Positions 26,791-35,518 are shown, counted from the stretch's first letter. The stretch: 64,000 bases of DNA from an uncultured Opitutales bacterium (GCA_944390805.1 CALXQW010000032.1:1-64000), one strand, 5' to 3'. The notes: generated by a model not told the origin, from the letters alone. Numbers and translations: made by a program.

Positions 26791-28038
26791 TTAAAATCTA
26801 AACAGCCTGTCTGCCTTGCGCACCGGAGAAGGGGTCTTGATTGTTATTATGTCTCCCTTATTGGCGCATTTTGCGGGGGCGGAATCTATAAAAAATGAGT
26901 CTGCCTTTATGCGCATAAAGCCTGTTTGGGGGCCTTCAAGCTGTATTTCATCTCCGGCGTTAAGGCGGGAATTGTCTATGGAAATTTCAGCGACACTTAT
27001 CCTTGGATAATATTTTAAAACGTGCCCTAAGATAATTTTGCGCTTGCGTGTTTGAACTCCCCTGCTTGTCCAGTCTTTTATTGGGCGGCCAAAGTAGAAT
27101 CCGTCGGAGAAATCCCTGTTGAAAACATCTCTCAAAGATTCCATAAGCGGAATCTGGAAGGCGGCATATTTGGATTCAAAATCTTTCTTTCCGAGATTTT
27201 CTGATATGAAATTTAGCGCGGCTCTGTATGCCTTTACCGTTTCATAGACATATTCCGCATTTCTGCTGCGGCCTTCTATCTTAAGGCTGTCTACGCCAGA
27301 AAGAACAAGCTTGTCGAGAAATGGAAGCGTGCAAAGATCCTTTGGGCTAAGTACATAATTTGGCCCGAGCCTATATGAAAAACGGCTGTCGGAAGGATCG
27401 GAGATAAGATATTCCCTCCGGCACGGCTGAACGCAAACACCCCTGTTTGCACTCTTTCCGCATGAAAATTCCGAAAGGAAACATCTGCCGCTCTCAGATA
27501 CGCACATGGCTCCGTGGGCAAATACCTCTATGCGTATATTTGAAGCCTCATCGGAGCCGAGAATTTTCTTTAGACTTGAGCGCATCTTTTTTATTCCGTC
27601 CAATGAGCATTCTCTGGCGAGAACAAAACGCCGTATTCCGAAGCTCCTGTTAAAGCGCGCTATTGCCTGCGCGTTTGCAACGGAGGCCTGAGTTGATAAA
27701 AACACCTCAAGCCCCGCATCTCTTGCCATGCCAACTGCGGCAAGATCCCATGCAATTATTGCGTCTATGGAGTTTCTTGCGGCGGCATTTATCATGCGCT
27801 TGAGTGTGGGAAGGTCTTTATCGAAAAATATGGTATTTAATGTTAGGTAGGCTCTTACACCGGCCTTTGAGCATACGGATCTTATTTTTCCAAGATCAGA
27901 TATGGAGAAATTACGCGCTCCGGCGCGCATGTTTAGGCCCTTTATGCCGAAATATACGGCGTCGGCACCGGCCTTGATTGCAGCATCGAGACAGGAAAAG
28001 TCGCCGGCGGGCGCCATGAGCTCTGGAATTTTCTTCAT
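26791..28038 (-). CDS. Peptidase U32-family protein (TrhP/YegQ-like)
   Basis: Members once called U32 peptidases act in oxygen-independent hydroxylation of tRNA (TrhP), rRNA (RlhA) or ubiquinone (UbiU/V). The sequence starts PELMAPAGDFSCLDAAIKAGADAVYFGI, the family signature. The Cys motif GRCFLSEFSCGKSANRGVC, then QPCRREY, holds the ligands of the expected iron-sulfur cluster. The C-terminal beta domain is included. At 415 aa it is closest in size to TrhP (5-hydroxyuridine in tRNA). It lies 10 bp after a small Cys-rich gene. Substrate is inferred. Confidence 0.85.
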   Translation of the reverse strand: MKKIPELMAPAGDFSCLDAAIKAGADAVYFGIKGLNMRAGARNFSISDLGKIRSVCSKAGVRAYLTLNTIFFDKDLPTLKRMINAAARNSIDAIIAWDLAAVGMARDAGLEVFLSTQASVANAQAIARFNRSFGIRRFVLARECSLDGIKKMRSSLKKILGSDEASNIRIEVFAHGAMCVSESGRCFLSEFSCGKSANRGVCVQPCRREYLISDPSDSRFSYRLGPNYVLSPKDLCTLPFLDKLVLSGVDSLKIEGRSRNAEYVYETVKAYRAALNFISENLGKKDFESKYAAFQIPLMESLRDVFNRDFSDGFYFGRPIKDWTSRGVQTRKRKIILGHVLKYYPRISVAEISIDNSRLNAGDEIQLEGPQTGFMRIKADSFFIDSAPAKCANKGDIITIKTPSPVRKADRLFRF

Positions 28039-28048
28039 GAGGTTAAAC

Positions 28049-28252
28049 CTAAATGCGCCCTTCGTTTACGAGCCTTGCAAAATGCTCAAAAGACCTCTCG
28101 AAGGTCTTTTCTGCATCAGGCGGAAAGAAACATGCAGGCAACTGTCTGCGCTGAACATGCCGCTTTACGCATTCACAGCATATTCCCTGGTTAGGGCATG
28201 ATTTATACGTGCATTTGCAACGTTTGAGGTTTTCTGCTCTCTTACATTCCAT
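28049..28252 (-). CDS. Small Cys-rich protein, DUF6485-like
   Basis: A 67-aa protein with eight Cys at residues 3, 12, 14, 19, 25, 26, 28 and 41, followed by LPACFFPPDAEKTFERSFEHF. This pattern matches my memory of DUF6485, a small predicted metal-binding family without known function. It is upstream of the U32 gene with a 10-bp gap, so the two are very likely co-transcribed. A zinc or iron-sulfur site is expected from the CxC, CC and CxxC-like spacing. Confidence 0.75.
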   Translation of the reverse strand: MECKRAENLKRCKCTYKSCPNQGICCECVKRHVQRRQLPACFFPPDAEKTFERSFEHFARLVNEGRI

Positions 28253-28363
28253 TCTTTTACGCTACGCGCATGTCTGTTTCGGGCAATCAAAATTTTTTAT
28301 ATAGGAAAGTATGCTTGAAAGAAGGCGATGTTTTTATTTCTATTTTACCTTTGATAATAAGAA

Positions 28364-29821
28364 ATGCAGCAGGGTTTGTCTCAGTCTCAGAAATTGGAGC
28401 AGGGGTTGTCTCTTACATCCCAGCTTAAACGTAGTCTCGAGATATTGCAGGCGCCCTCTCTTGAGCTTGAGGAGATGGTCTCAAGAGAGCTTAGTTCAAA
28501 TCCGCTATTGGAGGAAGTTAGCGGATCGGGCGACGGGGTTGTTTTTTCTCTTGAGCCATGCAAGACAAGAAAGAGAACGTCGGAGGAGGGCGATTTCGAC
28601 GATTCTTTCGACAGCACCGTTTCCGGCGGCGGAGAGATTATCCCCCGCGGTGGAGATGAGTTTGAATATGCAGACTCTGTTGAGTCTGATTCGGTAGAGG
28701 CGAATATGCGGCGCGACTACATCTTTAATTCTGCCGAGCAGCCCGAATCGTCTACTGAGTATATATTAAAGCAAGCAGTTCTTGATTCTCCAGACCGTAT
28801 TACAGCAAAGGCGTGCGCATTTCTTGTGTCGTTGATGGACGAGCGCGGATTTATTCCGTCTGACGCGCTGGAAAGGACTAAGGCGGAAGGATATTCCGAT
28901 GAAGAAGCGTCGGCGGCGCTAAAGCTTCTTAGGGGAATGAGCCCGGCGGGGATAGGGGCGTTCGATATGAGAGATTCCCTTATGCTTCAGCTTGAGCACA
29001 AGGGCAGGGCAGATTCTGTCGCGTACAGAATACTGCGCGACCATTACGATCTGCTCATGAAAAGAAAGGTCTCCGAGATAGCTTCTTCAATGAGGATAAG
29101 CGCCGCTGAAGTGGAAAGTGCTATAAATTCTCTGTCTGAACTGAAGACATCTCCACTCAGAGACTTTGACAACTCTCCGAGCGATTACGTCTGCGTAGAC
29201 CTTATAGCCAAGCGCGGCGACGACGGCCTGTGGCGCGCGGAGCTAACCAACGAGCGCGTTCCGGAACTTCGCATAAACACCGAATACCGCAATATGCTTG
29301 CCCTTGGGAAACTCGGCAAAGAGGCCAAAGCATATGTTGGAGAAAAGACGAGGGAGGGAAAATTCTTAATAGAGGCTATAGCCCATAGGCAGCGCACTCT
29401 AAAAAGTATTGGAGACCAGATATGCATGCGTCAGTCTGCATTTTTCTCCGGCGGCGGATTTGGCGCGCTTAAGCCGCTTACAATGCAAACGGTGGCCGAA
29501 GCGCTTGATATGCACCCAACAACTGTCAGCAGGGCTGTCAGCGAGAAATATATGCAGACGCCTTTTGGAGTTGTGCCACTCAAGAGATTTTTTGTTTCGT
29601 CTGTGGCGTCGGCCGATGGAGAGCAGGAAGTATCGAATGCGGCGGTGAAGAGTTTGTTGAGCGAGATAATATCGGGGGAGTCGGCGTCGGATCCGCTTAG
29701 CGATTCTGAGATAGCAAAAATTTTGAAAGACTCCTACAATATGTCTGTTGCAAGGCGAACAGTTGCAAAATATAGGGACGCTCTCGGTATACCGCCAAAA
29801 TCGCTTAGGAAAAGATATTGA
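28364..29821 (+). CDS. rpoN: RNA polymerase sigma-54 factor RpoN
   Basis: RpoN directs RNA polymerase to -24/-12 promoters that need an AAA+ activator. The N-terminal activator-contact region (SQSQKLEQGLSLTSQLKRSLEIL, with NPLLEEV near residue 46) and an acidic spacer (about 60-110) are followed by the core-binding domain (about 120-300), the HTH (about 370-395) and the RpoN box ARRTVAKYRD (463-472). The length of 485 aa is normal. No activator or clear -24/-12 promoter was found in the window. Confidence 0.96.
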   Translation: MQQGLSQSQKLEQGLSLTSQLKRSLEILQAPSLELEEMVSRELSSNPLLEEVSGSGDGVVFSLEPCKTRKRTSEEGDFDDSFDSTVSGGGEIIPRGGDEFEYADSVESDSVEANMRRDYIFNSAEQPESSTEYILKQAVLDSPDRITAKACAFLVSLMDERGFIPSDALERTKAEGYSDEEASAALKLLRGMSPAGIGAFDMRDSLMLQLEHKGRADSVAYRILRDHYDLLMKRKVSEIASSMRISAAEVESAINSLSELKTSPLRDFDNSPSDYVCVDLIAKRGDDGLWRAELTNERVPELRINTEYRNMLALGKLGKEAKAYVGEKTREGKFLIEAIAHRQRTLKSIGDQICMRQSAFFSGGGFGALKPLTMQTVAEALDMHPTTVSRAVSEKYMQTPFGVVPLKRFFVSSVASADGEQEVSNAAVKSLLSEIISGESASDPLSDSEIAKILKDSYNMSVARRTVAKYRDALGIPPKSLRKRY

Positions 29822-29904
29822 CGAAACCTCTTTTCAGTGAGGAAATACAATGGAAACCTTGCCCCAGCGGGGCTGCTTTTAAAATTTATATTCCACATAT
29901 TTTT

Positions 29905-30609
29905 ATGAGTTCCCAAAAAGAGACTTTTGAAAAGTTTTCCGCACCGACAGACGGGAATGTGTTGCTTGTAGATACATGTTTCGGGAAAGTTTCGGTTGGA
30001 ATGGTATCAGAAGGAAAATTTCTCGGAGAGCTGTCTTCTAAAGAAGGGGCTATGGAGAGTTTGTTTGGGTTGATATCGGCTATTTCGGAAAAGTTTTCAA
30101 TCCCTTTGGAGGCGGTGGATGGTTTTGGCCTGTGCGACGGTGTCGGTTCTGTTCTGGGAATAAGGGTTGCGTCGGCGGCGCTGTCTACAATGGCTATGGT
30201 GTCAAATAGGGAAAGATCGGTGTTCTCGTGGCAGCTTTTCGACGCGGCCGCGGCGTATGCAAGCTCTGTTTGCAATGATTATGTCGTGGGGGTTCCGTCT
30301 CGCAAGGGCTATGTAAATGCTCTATGGGCTAAAGGGATGGAGCGCGGAGAGTCCGAACTTGATTTTGAATCTTTTGCCCAGAGGTTCTCAGGCAAAGATC
30401 TTCGTAAATTTTATATAAATCAAAGGCCAATGTCAGGCGGGGGAATGTCTTTTGCTTCCGAAGCGGAGAATATGGATCTTCCTTTGGAATCTATCTGGAC
30501 TTATATTATGTCGGGCAAAATAAGCCTTTACCGCAGGCGCGTCCCACCCGACGCCGCTTTGCTGTCAAAGAGGGAATATGTAAAATGGAACTCTCAAGCA
30601 CGCATATAA
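29905..30609 (+). CDS. TsaB-like protein (t6A synthesis, divergent)
   Basis: This ASKHA-fold protein of 234 aa resembles TsaB, the scaffold partner of TsaD. VLLVDTCFGKVSVGMV fits the N-terminal LaiDTS segment, and GLCDGVGSVLGIRVASA replaces the usual GPGSFTGLRIG loop. The ATG at 29905 is chosen; the open frame extends back to a TTG that overlaps the rpoN stop. It overlaps alr-like by 25 bp. TsaB is often divergent outside well-studied phyla, so the assignment is probable, not certain. Confidence 0.65.
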   Translation: MSSQKETFEKFSAPTDGNVLLVDTCFGKVSVGMVSEGKFLGELSSKEGAMESLFGLISAISEKFSIPLEAVDGFGLCDGVGSVLGIRVASAALSTMAMVSNRERSVFSWQLFDAAAAYASSVCNDYVVGVPSRKGYVNALWAKGMERGESELDFESFAQRFSGKDLRKFYINQRPMSGGGMSFASEAENMDLPLESIWTYIMSGKISLYRRRVPPDAALLSKREYVKWNSQARI

Positions 30610-31721
30610 GGTGCTCTGTGGGCATAGACCTATGTGCCTTGGAGCGCAACTTGGGCAGACTGAAAAATCTGCTTAGCGTATCTCAAAAATATATAGCGCT
30701 TGTTTCGGCAGACGCGTTCGGATTTGGTGTCGAGGCTGCTGCGGTGCGCTTGATGCTTAGCGGGGCGGACGCATTTGCCGTGACAAATTTATCCGAGGGA
30801 GAAAGAGTAAGGGGCATAGGCGAGGGTTGGCCCGTGATAGTTATGAGCTCTTCTTTGCCCGGAGAGGAGGAGTTCTATTTCAGAAATGAGCTTCGGCCGA
30901 CTCTCGTAGGGGTTGAAGAGATAGAAAGATTTGCCGCCTGTGCCGAAAAATTGGGGGAGAAATTAAAGGTGCATATGAGGGTTCCCAGGGCGGAAGACTT
31001 TTCTCTTCCGTCGCGTAAAGAAGCCTTGAAGATGTTAGAGATGCTGCTGGGCGGAAATCTGCCGCTTGAACTTGAAGGAATGTGCATAGCCGGTATGGGT
31101 AGCGGAGCGCCTGAAGAGGGCGAAACTCCGGATTTTGAGTTTCTAAAAATAGCAGATGGGATGCTCAGAAAATCTGGTCGCAGAATACTTGTGCACCACA
31201 GCGATACTTTTAACCCGGCAATGCTCCCTCCAAGCTTTGAGTCTGCATTTAGGGCAGGGCTGGTTCTGTTTGGAATTACACCAAAAGATGGCTCTATACT
31301 TGGAAATTTCAGACCAGAGCCCGTAATGACATTCAGGGGGGCTGTAAGCCAGGTCAAGATGCTTCCAAAAGGAGCCACAGTAGGCTACAATAAAACTTAC
31401 ACTCTCGCTCGAGATTCCAAAGTTGCTCTTCTTTCCATCGGATATGGCGACGGCTTGCGTCGGAATGCTGGCGAGCACGGCAGAGTTCTAATAAATGGCA
31501 AAAGCCTTCCCATAATAGGCAGGGTATCTATGGACCAGGCCAGTGTTGACGTTACCGACTTACCCGATGTTCAGGTTGGAGACGAAGCCATATTGATAGG
31601 CTCAAGCGGTAACGAGAGCATAAGCATAGAACAATACTGCGCCTCTTTGGGCATAAGCCCTGCGGAGGCTTTAACTTCTATTACAAAGAGGGTTCCGCGA
31701 TATTATAAAACTGTATATTAG
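30585..31721 (+). CDS. Alanine-racemase-family protein lacking the PLP lysine
   Basis: The 378-aa protein has the two-domain layout of alanine racemase: an N-terminal TIM-type barrel and a C-terminal beta domain. The C-terminal catalytic tyrosine motif VGYNKTY (Tyr268), IGYGDGL, GRVSMDQASVDVTD and RVPRYY are intact, as is the Arg in AFRAGLVLFG (about 223) that contacts the PLP ring nitrogen. However, the motif that should read VVKADAYGHG reads LVSADAFGFG, with Ser41 (TCG) where the Schiff-base lysine belongs, and the KVDTGMxRxG motif is replaced by KVHMRVPRAED. It is therefore unlikely to racemise alanine by the usual route. It is coupled to the TsaB-like gene. Confidence 0.85.
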   Translation: MELSSTHIRCSVGIDLCALERNLGRLKNLLSVSQKYIALVSADAFGFGVEAAAVRLMLSGADAFAVTNLSEGERVRGIGEGWPVIVMSSSLPGEEEFYFRNELRPTLVGVEEIERFAACAEKLGEKLKVHMRVPRAEDFSLPSRKEALKMLEMLLGGNLPLELEGMCIAGMGSGAPEEGETPDFEFLKIADGMLRKSGRRILVHHSDTFNPAMLPPSFESAFRAGLVLFGITPKDGSILGNFRPEPVMTFRGAVSQVKMLPKGATVGYNKTYTLARDSKVALLSIGYGDGLRRNAGEHGRVLINGKSLPIIGRVSMDQASVDVTDLPDVQVGDEAILIGSSGNESISIEQYCASLGISPAEALTSITKRVPRYYKTVY

Positions 31722-32005
31722 TTTTGATTGTTCTTTTCATTTTGGCAAATTTTAACGAGTACAGTTATATTTTTACCGCAACATTTTATATTGCGGGTTA
31801 TGTTGGCTACTCTTGTAGAGAGGTTTTTTTTAATGAGGGTATGTGTATAAGTTCGGTTTTATAATATACTTAAAGATATTTTTTGCGATGGTCCCCTATA
31901 GAAAACAATAATGGAGAATTTTTTTCTTGTGCTTTGTTTAAAATTTTTCATTATGCGCAAAATCATTTAGGAATATATAAGATTATATTCTAAGATGAAT
32001 AAAAC
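31722..32005. other. Intergenic region upstream of tRNA-Thr
   Basis: About 285 bp, strongly AT-rich. A small CCGCAA/TTGCGG inverted repeat near 31777-31797 has no T run. It presumably holds the tRNA promoter, but no confident boxes could be fixed. Confidence 0.4.
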
Positions 32006-32129
<124 letters not shown>

Positions 32130-32267
32130 TGTTTTTCAGACTGATTAAACAAATTAAATAAAAAAACTTTAATTTTTCATCGATTTTTACTCATATTTAC
32201 CCATGTATGATATGTGTATGAATATAGTTACCTCAGTTAATCCCATGTGCACCTTTTGAAATCTTCT

Positions 32268-32484
32268 ATGTCATCTGAGAGTGTAGCGCTCAAAAAAGTA
32301 ATTTAAAAGCCTTATAGACGCCGAAACTTTCTTACTTAAACTAAAAGAAGAGCATCTTGTCCCCGACGAACTTAAGCTATCAACCGATGAAAGAATTACA
32401 TTTTATCAAATAAAACAAGCCTACTTTAAGTATTTAGCCGTACTACAAGACGCCCTCTCTATTGTCAAAAGCCACATAAGCTAA
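32268..32484 (+). pseudogene. Frameshifted small ORF remnant
   Basis: ATG at 32268 opens MSSESVALKKVI and stops at 32304. From 32302 the next frame continues FKSLIDAETFLLKLKEEHL for 60 codons to a stop at 32484 without a start codon of its own. Joining the frames at the A6 run near 32292-32297 would give a protein of about 70 aa. A degraded gene or a programmed frameshift could explain this. No family recognised. Confidence 0.4.
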
Positions 32485-32576
32485 ACTGATATTCAAATTA
32501 ATACGTGAAATTAAACTTTTTCGCGTTTCTTGTAGATGTACAAGAACTAATTTATCCCCTCTTCTTCTTTATATTC

Positions 32577-32765
32577 TTATAAGCTTGTTAGAATTATCTT
32601 TTGGGATTCTTCTTCATATCTTTTTCTTGCTGTTTCTATTAGCATTACGCAGTAGTACTTAAGAGTCATTCCACGTTTCATTGCCTCCGCTTTCCATTCG
32701 GCTCTTAATTCTTTTGGTATATAGAATGAAACGCCTTCTTTGTTCGGGTCTCGTTTGTTTGGCAT
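32577..32765 (-). CDS. Small ribbon-helix-helix-like protein
   Basis: A 62-aa basic protein. VSFYIPKELRAEWKAEAMKRGMTLKYYCVMLIETA has the strand-helix-helix spacing of Arc/CopG-type DNA-binding or antitoxin proteins, and the N-terminus KRDPNKEG is flexible. It could regulate the element or be a plasmid-type accessory. No toxin gene is adjacent on the same strand. Family is inferred from pattern only. Confidence 0.55.
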   Translation of the reverse strand: MPNKRDPNKEGVSFYIPKELRAEWKAEAMKRGMTLKYYCVMLIETARKRYEEESQKIILTSL

Positions 32766-32920
32766 TGTTTATTCTTCATAAGTTGAAACGATAATGAAAT
32801 AGGAGAGAATCTCTTTGTTAAGGCTTTTTTTTAAAATTTTAAATAAAATTAAAAATAGATTGCCAAAATAACATCAAAAAGCTTTTATTTATTGGTAAAT
32901 AATAAAATCTAATTTTAACG

Positions 32921-33328
32921 ATGAAAAAATACATATTTTTTTTGCTCTCCATTTTTTGTTTTCCTCTTTTAACAATCGGGGTTGAATCGAGTCTTGACAG
33001 ATTTGATAGCGATAATGCCTCCCGATTTATTTTTGAAATAAAAAATGATAAGCCGCTCAAAGTATATATATATATGTCCATAGATGAAAAATGGGAAAAC
33101 GGGCGTCTTATCCAAGATTATATAACATGTACCATTGCCAAGGATAATCCTTTCCACATTCAAAAAGCCGCACTGAACGGTTCTGACTGTTTTGTGATAG
33201 CTTTTGATATGGCGACTAAAAAGATTTTAAGTATAAAAAGCACATATGAGCCGCTTAAGAAGTTTGAACTGAGCGAAAGAAGGCGTTCAGAGCATTCAAA
33301 GATGATAGATGTGTTAAACGGTAAATAA
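32921..33328 (+). CDS. Unknown secreted protein of the cassette
   Basis: A 135-aa protein with a clear signal peptide (MKKYIFFLLSIFCFPLLTIG). The rest has no recognised domain: about 40-105 looks like beta-strands and the last 30 residues (PLKKFELSERRRSEHSKMID) a charged helix. The gene is AT-rich and lies inside the tRNA-bounded cassette, 21 bp upstream of the zinc-ribbon gene, so they may form a two-gene operon. Confidence 0.6.
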   Translation: MKKYIFFLLSIFCFPLLTIGVESSLDRFDSDNASRFIFEIKNDKPLKVYIYMSIDEKWENGRLIQDYITCTIAKDNPFHIQKAALNGSDCFVIAFDMATKKILSIKSTYEPLKKFELSERRRSEHSKMIDVLNGK

Positions 33329-33349
33329 ATAATCAACGAAAGGCAAAAA

Positions 33350-33745
33350 ATGGACTTAGATGACATGTCAAAGGAAGAATTTGAAAGAATCCGCAAGGAA
33401 AGCCAAAACAGGGTAGCAATGCAAAATACCGCGCCTACGTTAAAAAAGCCGGAAGCTGCGCAGCCTGAGGCGCCAGAACAGTCAAGCGTTCCGCAAGCCG
33501 CTACGGAAACATGCAATGAGAATTATACATGTGTGCTTTGCCACAATCGTTTTGTAAAGCCCGTAAATAAGAATGTGGGATGTGCTGTTCTTTTAGTAAT
33601 ACTTTCTGGGTTAATGTTGCCATTTGCTTTGTTTACAGGGGGATTAAGCCTTCTTGGTATAGTAATATTCATAGCTCTGATTGCTGTACTTTGTCCTCAA
33701 TCATGCCCGCACTGTGGTTCTACTCATTTTATAAAGAATAAGTAG
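33350..33745 (+). CDS. Membrane protein with a split zinc ribbon
   Basis: The 131-aa protein starts with a charged helix and an Ala/Pro/Glu-rich linker (about 28-55). Then come YTCVLCHNRF (first Cys pair, about 61-64), a strongly hydrophobic hairpin (about 78-115) and CPQSCPHCGSTHFIKNK (second Cys pair). The two CxxC knuckles would join into one zinc ribbon with membrane helices inserted between them. A GAAAGG ribosome site precedes the ATG. Function unknown. Confidence 0.62.
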   Translation: MDLDDMSKEEFERIRKESQNRVAMQNTAPTLKKPEAAQPEAPEQSSVPQAATETCNENYTCVLCHNRFVKPVNKNVGCAVLLVILSGLMLPFALFTGGLSLLGIVIFIALIAVLCPQSCPHCGSTHFIKNK

Positions 33746-33814
33746 AAACCCCGCTTTTGTTCCAAATTGTGCCTAATTTTTTGTAAGATATTGTTAATTA
33801 TTGTATAAAGTAAA

Positions 33815-33909
33815 GATTTGTAATCATCAGGTCGTCAGTTCAAGCCTGACAGCTGGCTCCACCTTTAAAAGCCCGCAAAGCCCAGAAATAATGGACTTGC
33901 GGGCTTTCT
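33815..33909 (+). repeat. Right direct repeat (attR): second copy of the tRNA-Thr 3' half
   Basis: Identical to 32035-32129 over 95 bp. Upstream of it the tRNA 5' half is absent, so this is not a functional tRNA. It marks the right end of the cassette. Confidence 0.9.
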
Positions 33910-34379
33910 CGTTTGTGTTTGATTGTGTTTCATTATATCACCTTTTGCGCAATTTTTCGTTGATTTTTACCCACTACTACACACCGCGGTGTGGATATGA
34001 ATATCGTAATTTCATGCAACTAATAGCGTCTGCATAAGTTGCACGCATAAACTCTGAAAACACACAAAAAACATTTAAAAATCAAACTTGCTTTATAGAT
34101 TCATATCATTGCTGTAGAAGGGAAAAGATACTTTTCAATTTTCTTATTTTTGCTGGAAAATAGCTTTTCTGATTGTGGTAGAAATATTCTTATACTTTTC
34201 AATGATATGTACAAAGAATTTTGCAAGAGATTTGTTTTCAATTTATTGTGAATAATTTTATATTTTGAGTGTTGCGAAGTAAAAAAATTCCAATTAGGCT
34301 TGAAAAGCGTTGAAATTTTGTAATCTTTGAAACCGTCGGCTCTTTAAAGAGTCTGTTTATTAAGCGGTTTTCTTATATT
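33910..34379. other. Gene-free flank right of the cassette with decayed similarity to the cassette's left end
   Basis: From 33951 the sequence AATTTTTCGTTGATTTTTAC matches 32171-32190 with two differences, at the same 1,780-bp offset as the att repeats. Weaker similarity follows (ATGAATAT near 33996 and 32219). No supported ORF lies here. It may be the left end of a second, mostly lost element. The ECF sigma promoter should lie near 34340. Confidence 0.45.
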
Positions 34380-35024
34380 ATGGATATTGCAAAAACCGGA
34401 TCCGGCGCCATAGATGCTCCGAAGGAGACTACGTCTCTTCCGGCGGATTCCGATATTGCCATTGTAAACCGCGTGAAAGCCGGTGATATGACCGCTTTTG
34501 ATGAACTGGCAAAAAAATATAGAGAGCGTATATTCAGCGTTGTCTACAATATGGTTGCCAATAGGGAGGATGCTTTCGATATAACCCAAGATGTGTTCAT
34601 AAGAGCTTTTACCGGGATAAACTCCTTCAAGGGTAATAGCGGCTTCTACACATGGATTTACCGCATAGCGGTGAATATGTCCATAAGCTTTATCCGCAAA
34701 AATAAACTGCGCAGGTTCTTCAGCTTTGAAAATGTAAATGAGGAATTGGCTCCGTCGGAAATTGTAGACAAACTTATGGTTCATTCGTCGGGGCAAAAAA
34801 GCGCAGTACTAAAAGAATTGCGGGAAAAATTGAACGAATCTTTGCAAACTTTGTCTATAAAACATAGAACGGTTGTGGTTTTGCATGAGATAGAAGGCCT
34901 TTCCCATGATGAAATCGCAAAGATAACCTCGACAACAGCGGCAACTGTAAGAACCCGTTTGCACTATGCAAAACAGCAGTTGCAGGGGCTGCTTAAAGAT
35001 TATCTGGAAAACCGCTCTAAATAA
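34380..35024 (+). CDS. ECF-type RNA polymerase sigma factor
   Basis: A group IV sigma-70 factor of 214 aa. Region 2 (about 28-95) includes DAFDITQDVFIRAF and the FYTWIYRIAVNMSISFIRK segment. Region 4 (about 150-205) includes HRTVVVLHEIEGLSHDEIAKIT and the HTH. The N-terminal 25 residues are an extra tail. The gene is followed after 15 bp by a single-span membrane protein gene that probably regulates it. The target genes are unknown. Confidence 0.92.
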   Translation: MDIAKTGSGAIDAPKETTSLPADSDIAIVNRVKAGDMTAFDELAKKYRERIFSVVYNMVANREDAFDITQDVFIRAFTGINSFKGNSGFYTWIYRIAVNMSISFIRKNKLRRFFSFENVNEELAPSEIVDKLMVHSSGQKSAVLKELREKLNESLQTLSIKHRTVVVLHEIEGLSHDEIAKITSTTAATVRTRLHYAKQQLQGLLKDYLENRSK

Positions 35025-35039
35025 AAACCAATATAAAAT

Positions 35040-35495
35040 ATGCAAAAACCCGATGACTTGAATCTTGAGGACCTCTTGAAACTCAAGCGAGCCGAGCTTC
35101 CTTCCAAAGCTGAATGGAACGAATTCGACGAAGGGCTCCGCAGAAAAATGGCGCTTTGCGTTGTAAGGCGCGAGTCTGTCTGGAGCAGAGTTTCCTCAAA
35201 AATACCTTCGTTTGGTTATGCTTCTGCGGGAGCGGCGGCTATGTTGTTGGCGGCGGTTTTGTTTCTGCCGGCATATATGTCTTCGGTGGATTCGTCCTCC
35301 TCAATGTTGCCGTTGTCGGATGCGCATAGCGAGAGCCTGCCAAATCTGGCAGCGTCGTTTGCGGGAAATGAGCTTTTAGGAATGCCGGATTCTGAAAATC
35401 CGATTGCGGCAAGCATGATGAGTTCGGAGTCGGCCGGACCTGTCAGCTATGTGTCGGGCAGCGCAGCTACCCTTGCAGGATTGAGCACATATTAA
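35040..35495 (+). CDS. Putative anti-sigma-like single-span membrane protein
   Basis: A 151-aa protein with a cytoplasmic N-terminal part (about 1-55, including LPSKAEWNEFDEGLRRKM), one membrane helix (about 62-80) and a Ser-rich outer part. No zinc anti-sigma HxxxCxxC motif is present. Its position directly behind the ECF gene is the main reason to propose a regulatory role. Function is inferred from context. Confidence 0.65.
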   Translation: MQKPDDLNLEDLLKLKRAELPSKAEWNEFDEGLRRKMALCVVRRESVWSRVSSKIPSFGYASAGAAAMLLAAVLFLPAYMSSVDSSSSMLPLSDAHSESLPNLAASFAGNELLGMPDSENPIAASMMSSESAGPVSYVSGSAATLAGLSTY

Positions 35496-35518
35496 AAACT
35501 TTTTTAAACCTATAAAAT

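Noticed and set aside
33801..34037. 78-codon ORF starting at the second tRNA-Thr fragment
   Set aside because: The first part is a translation of tRNA and terminator sequence.
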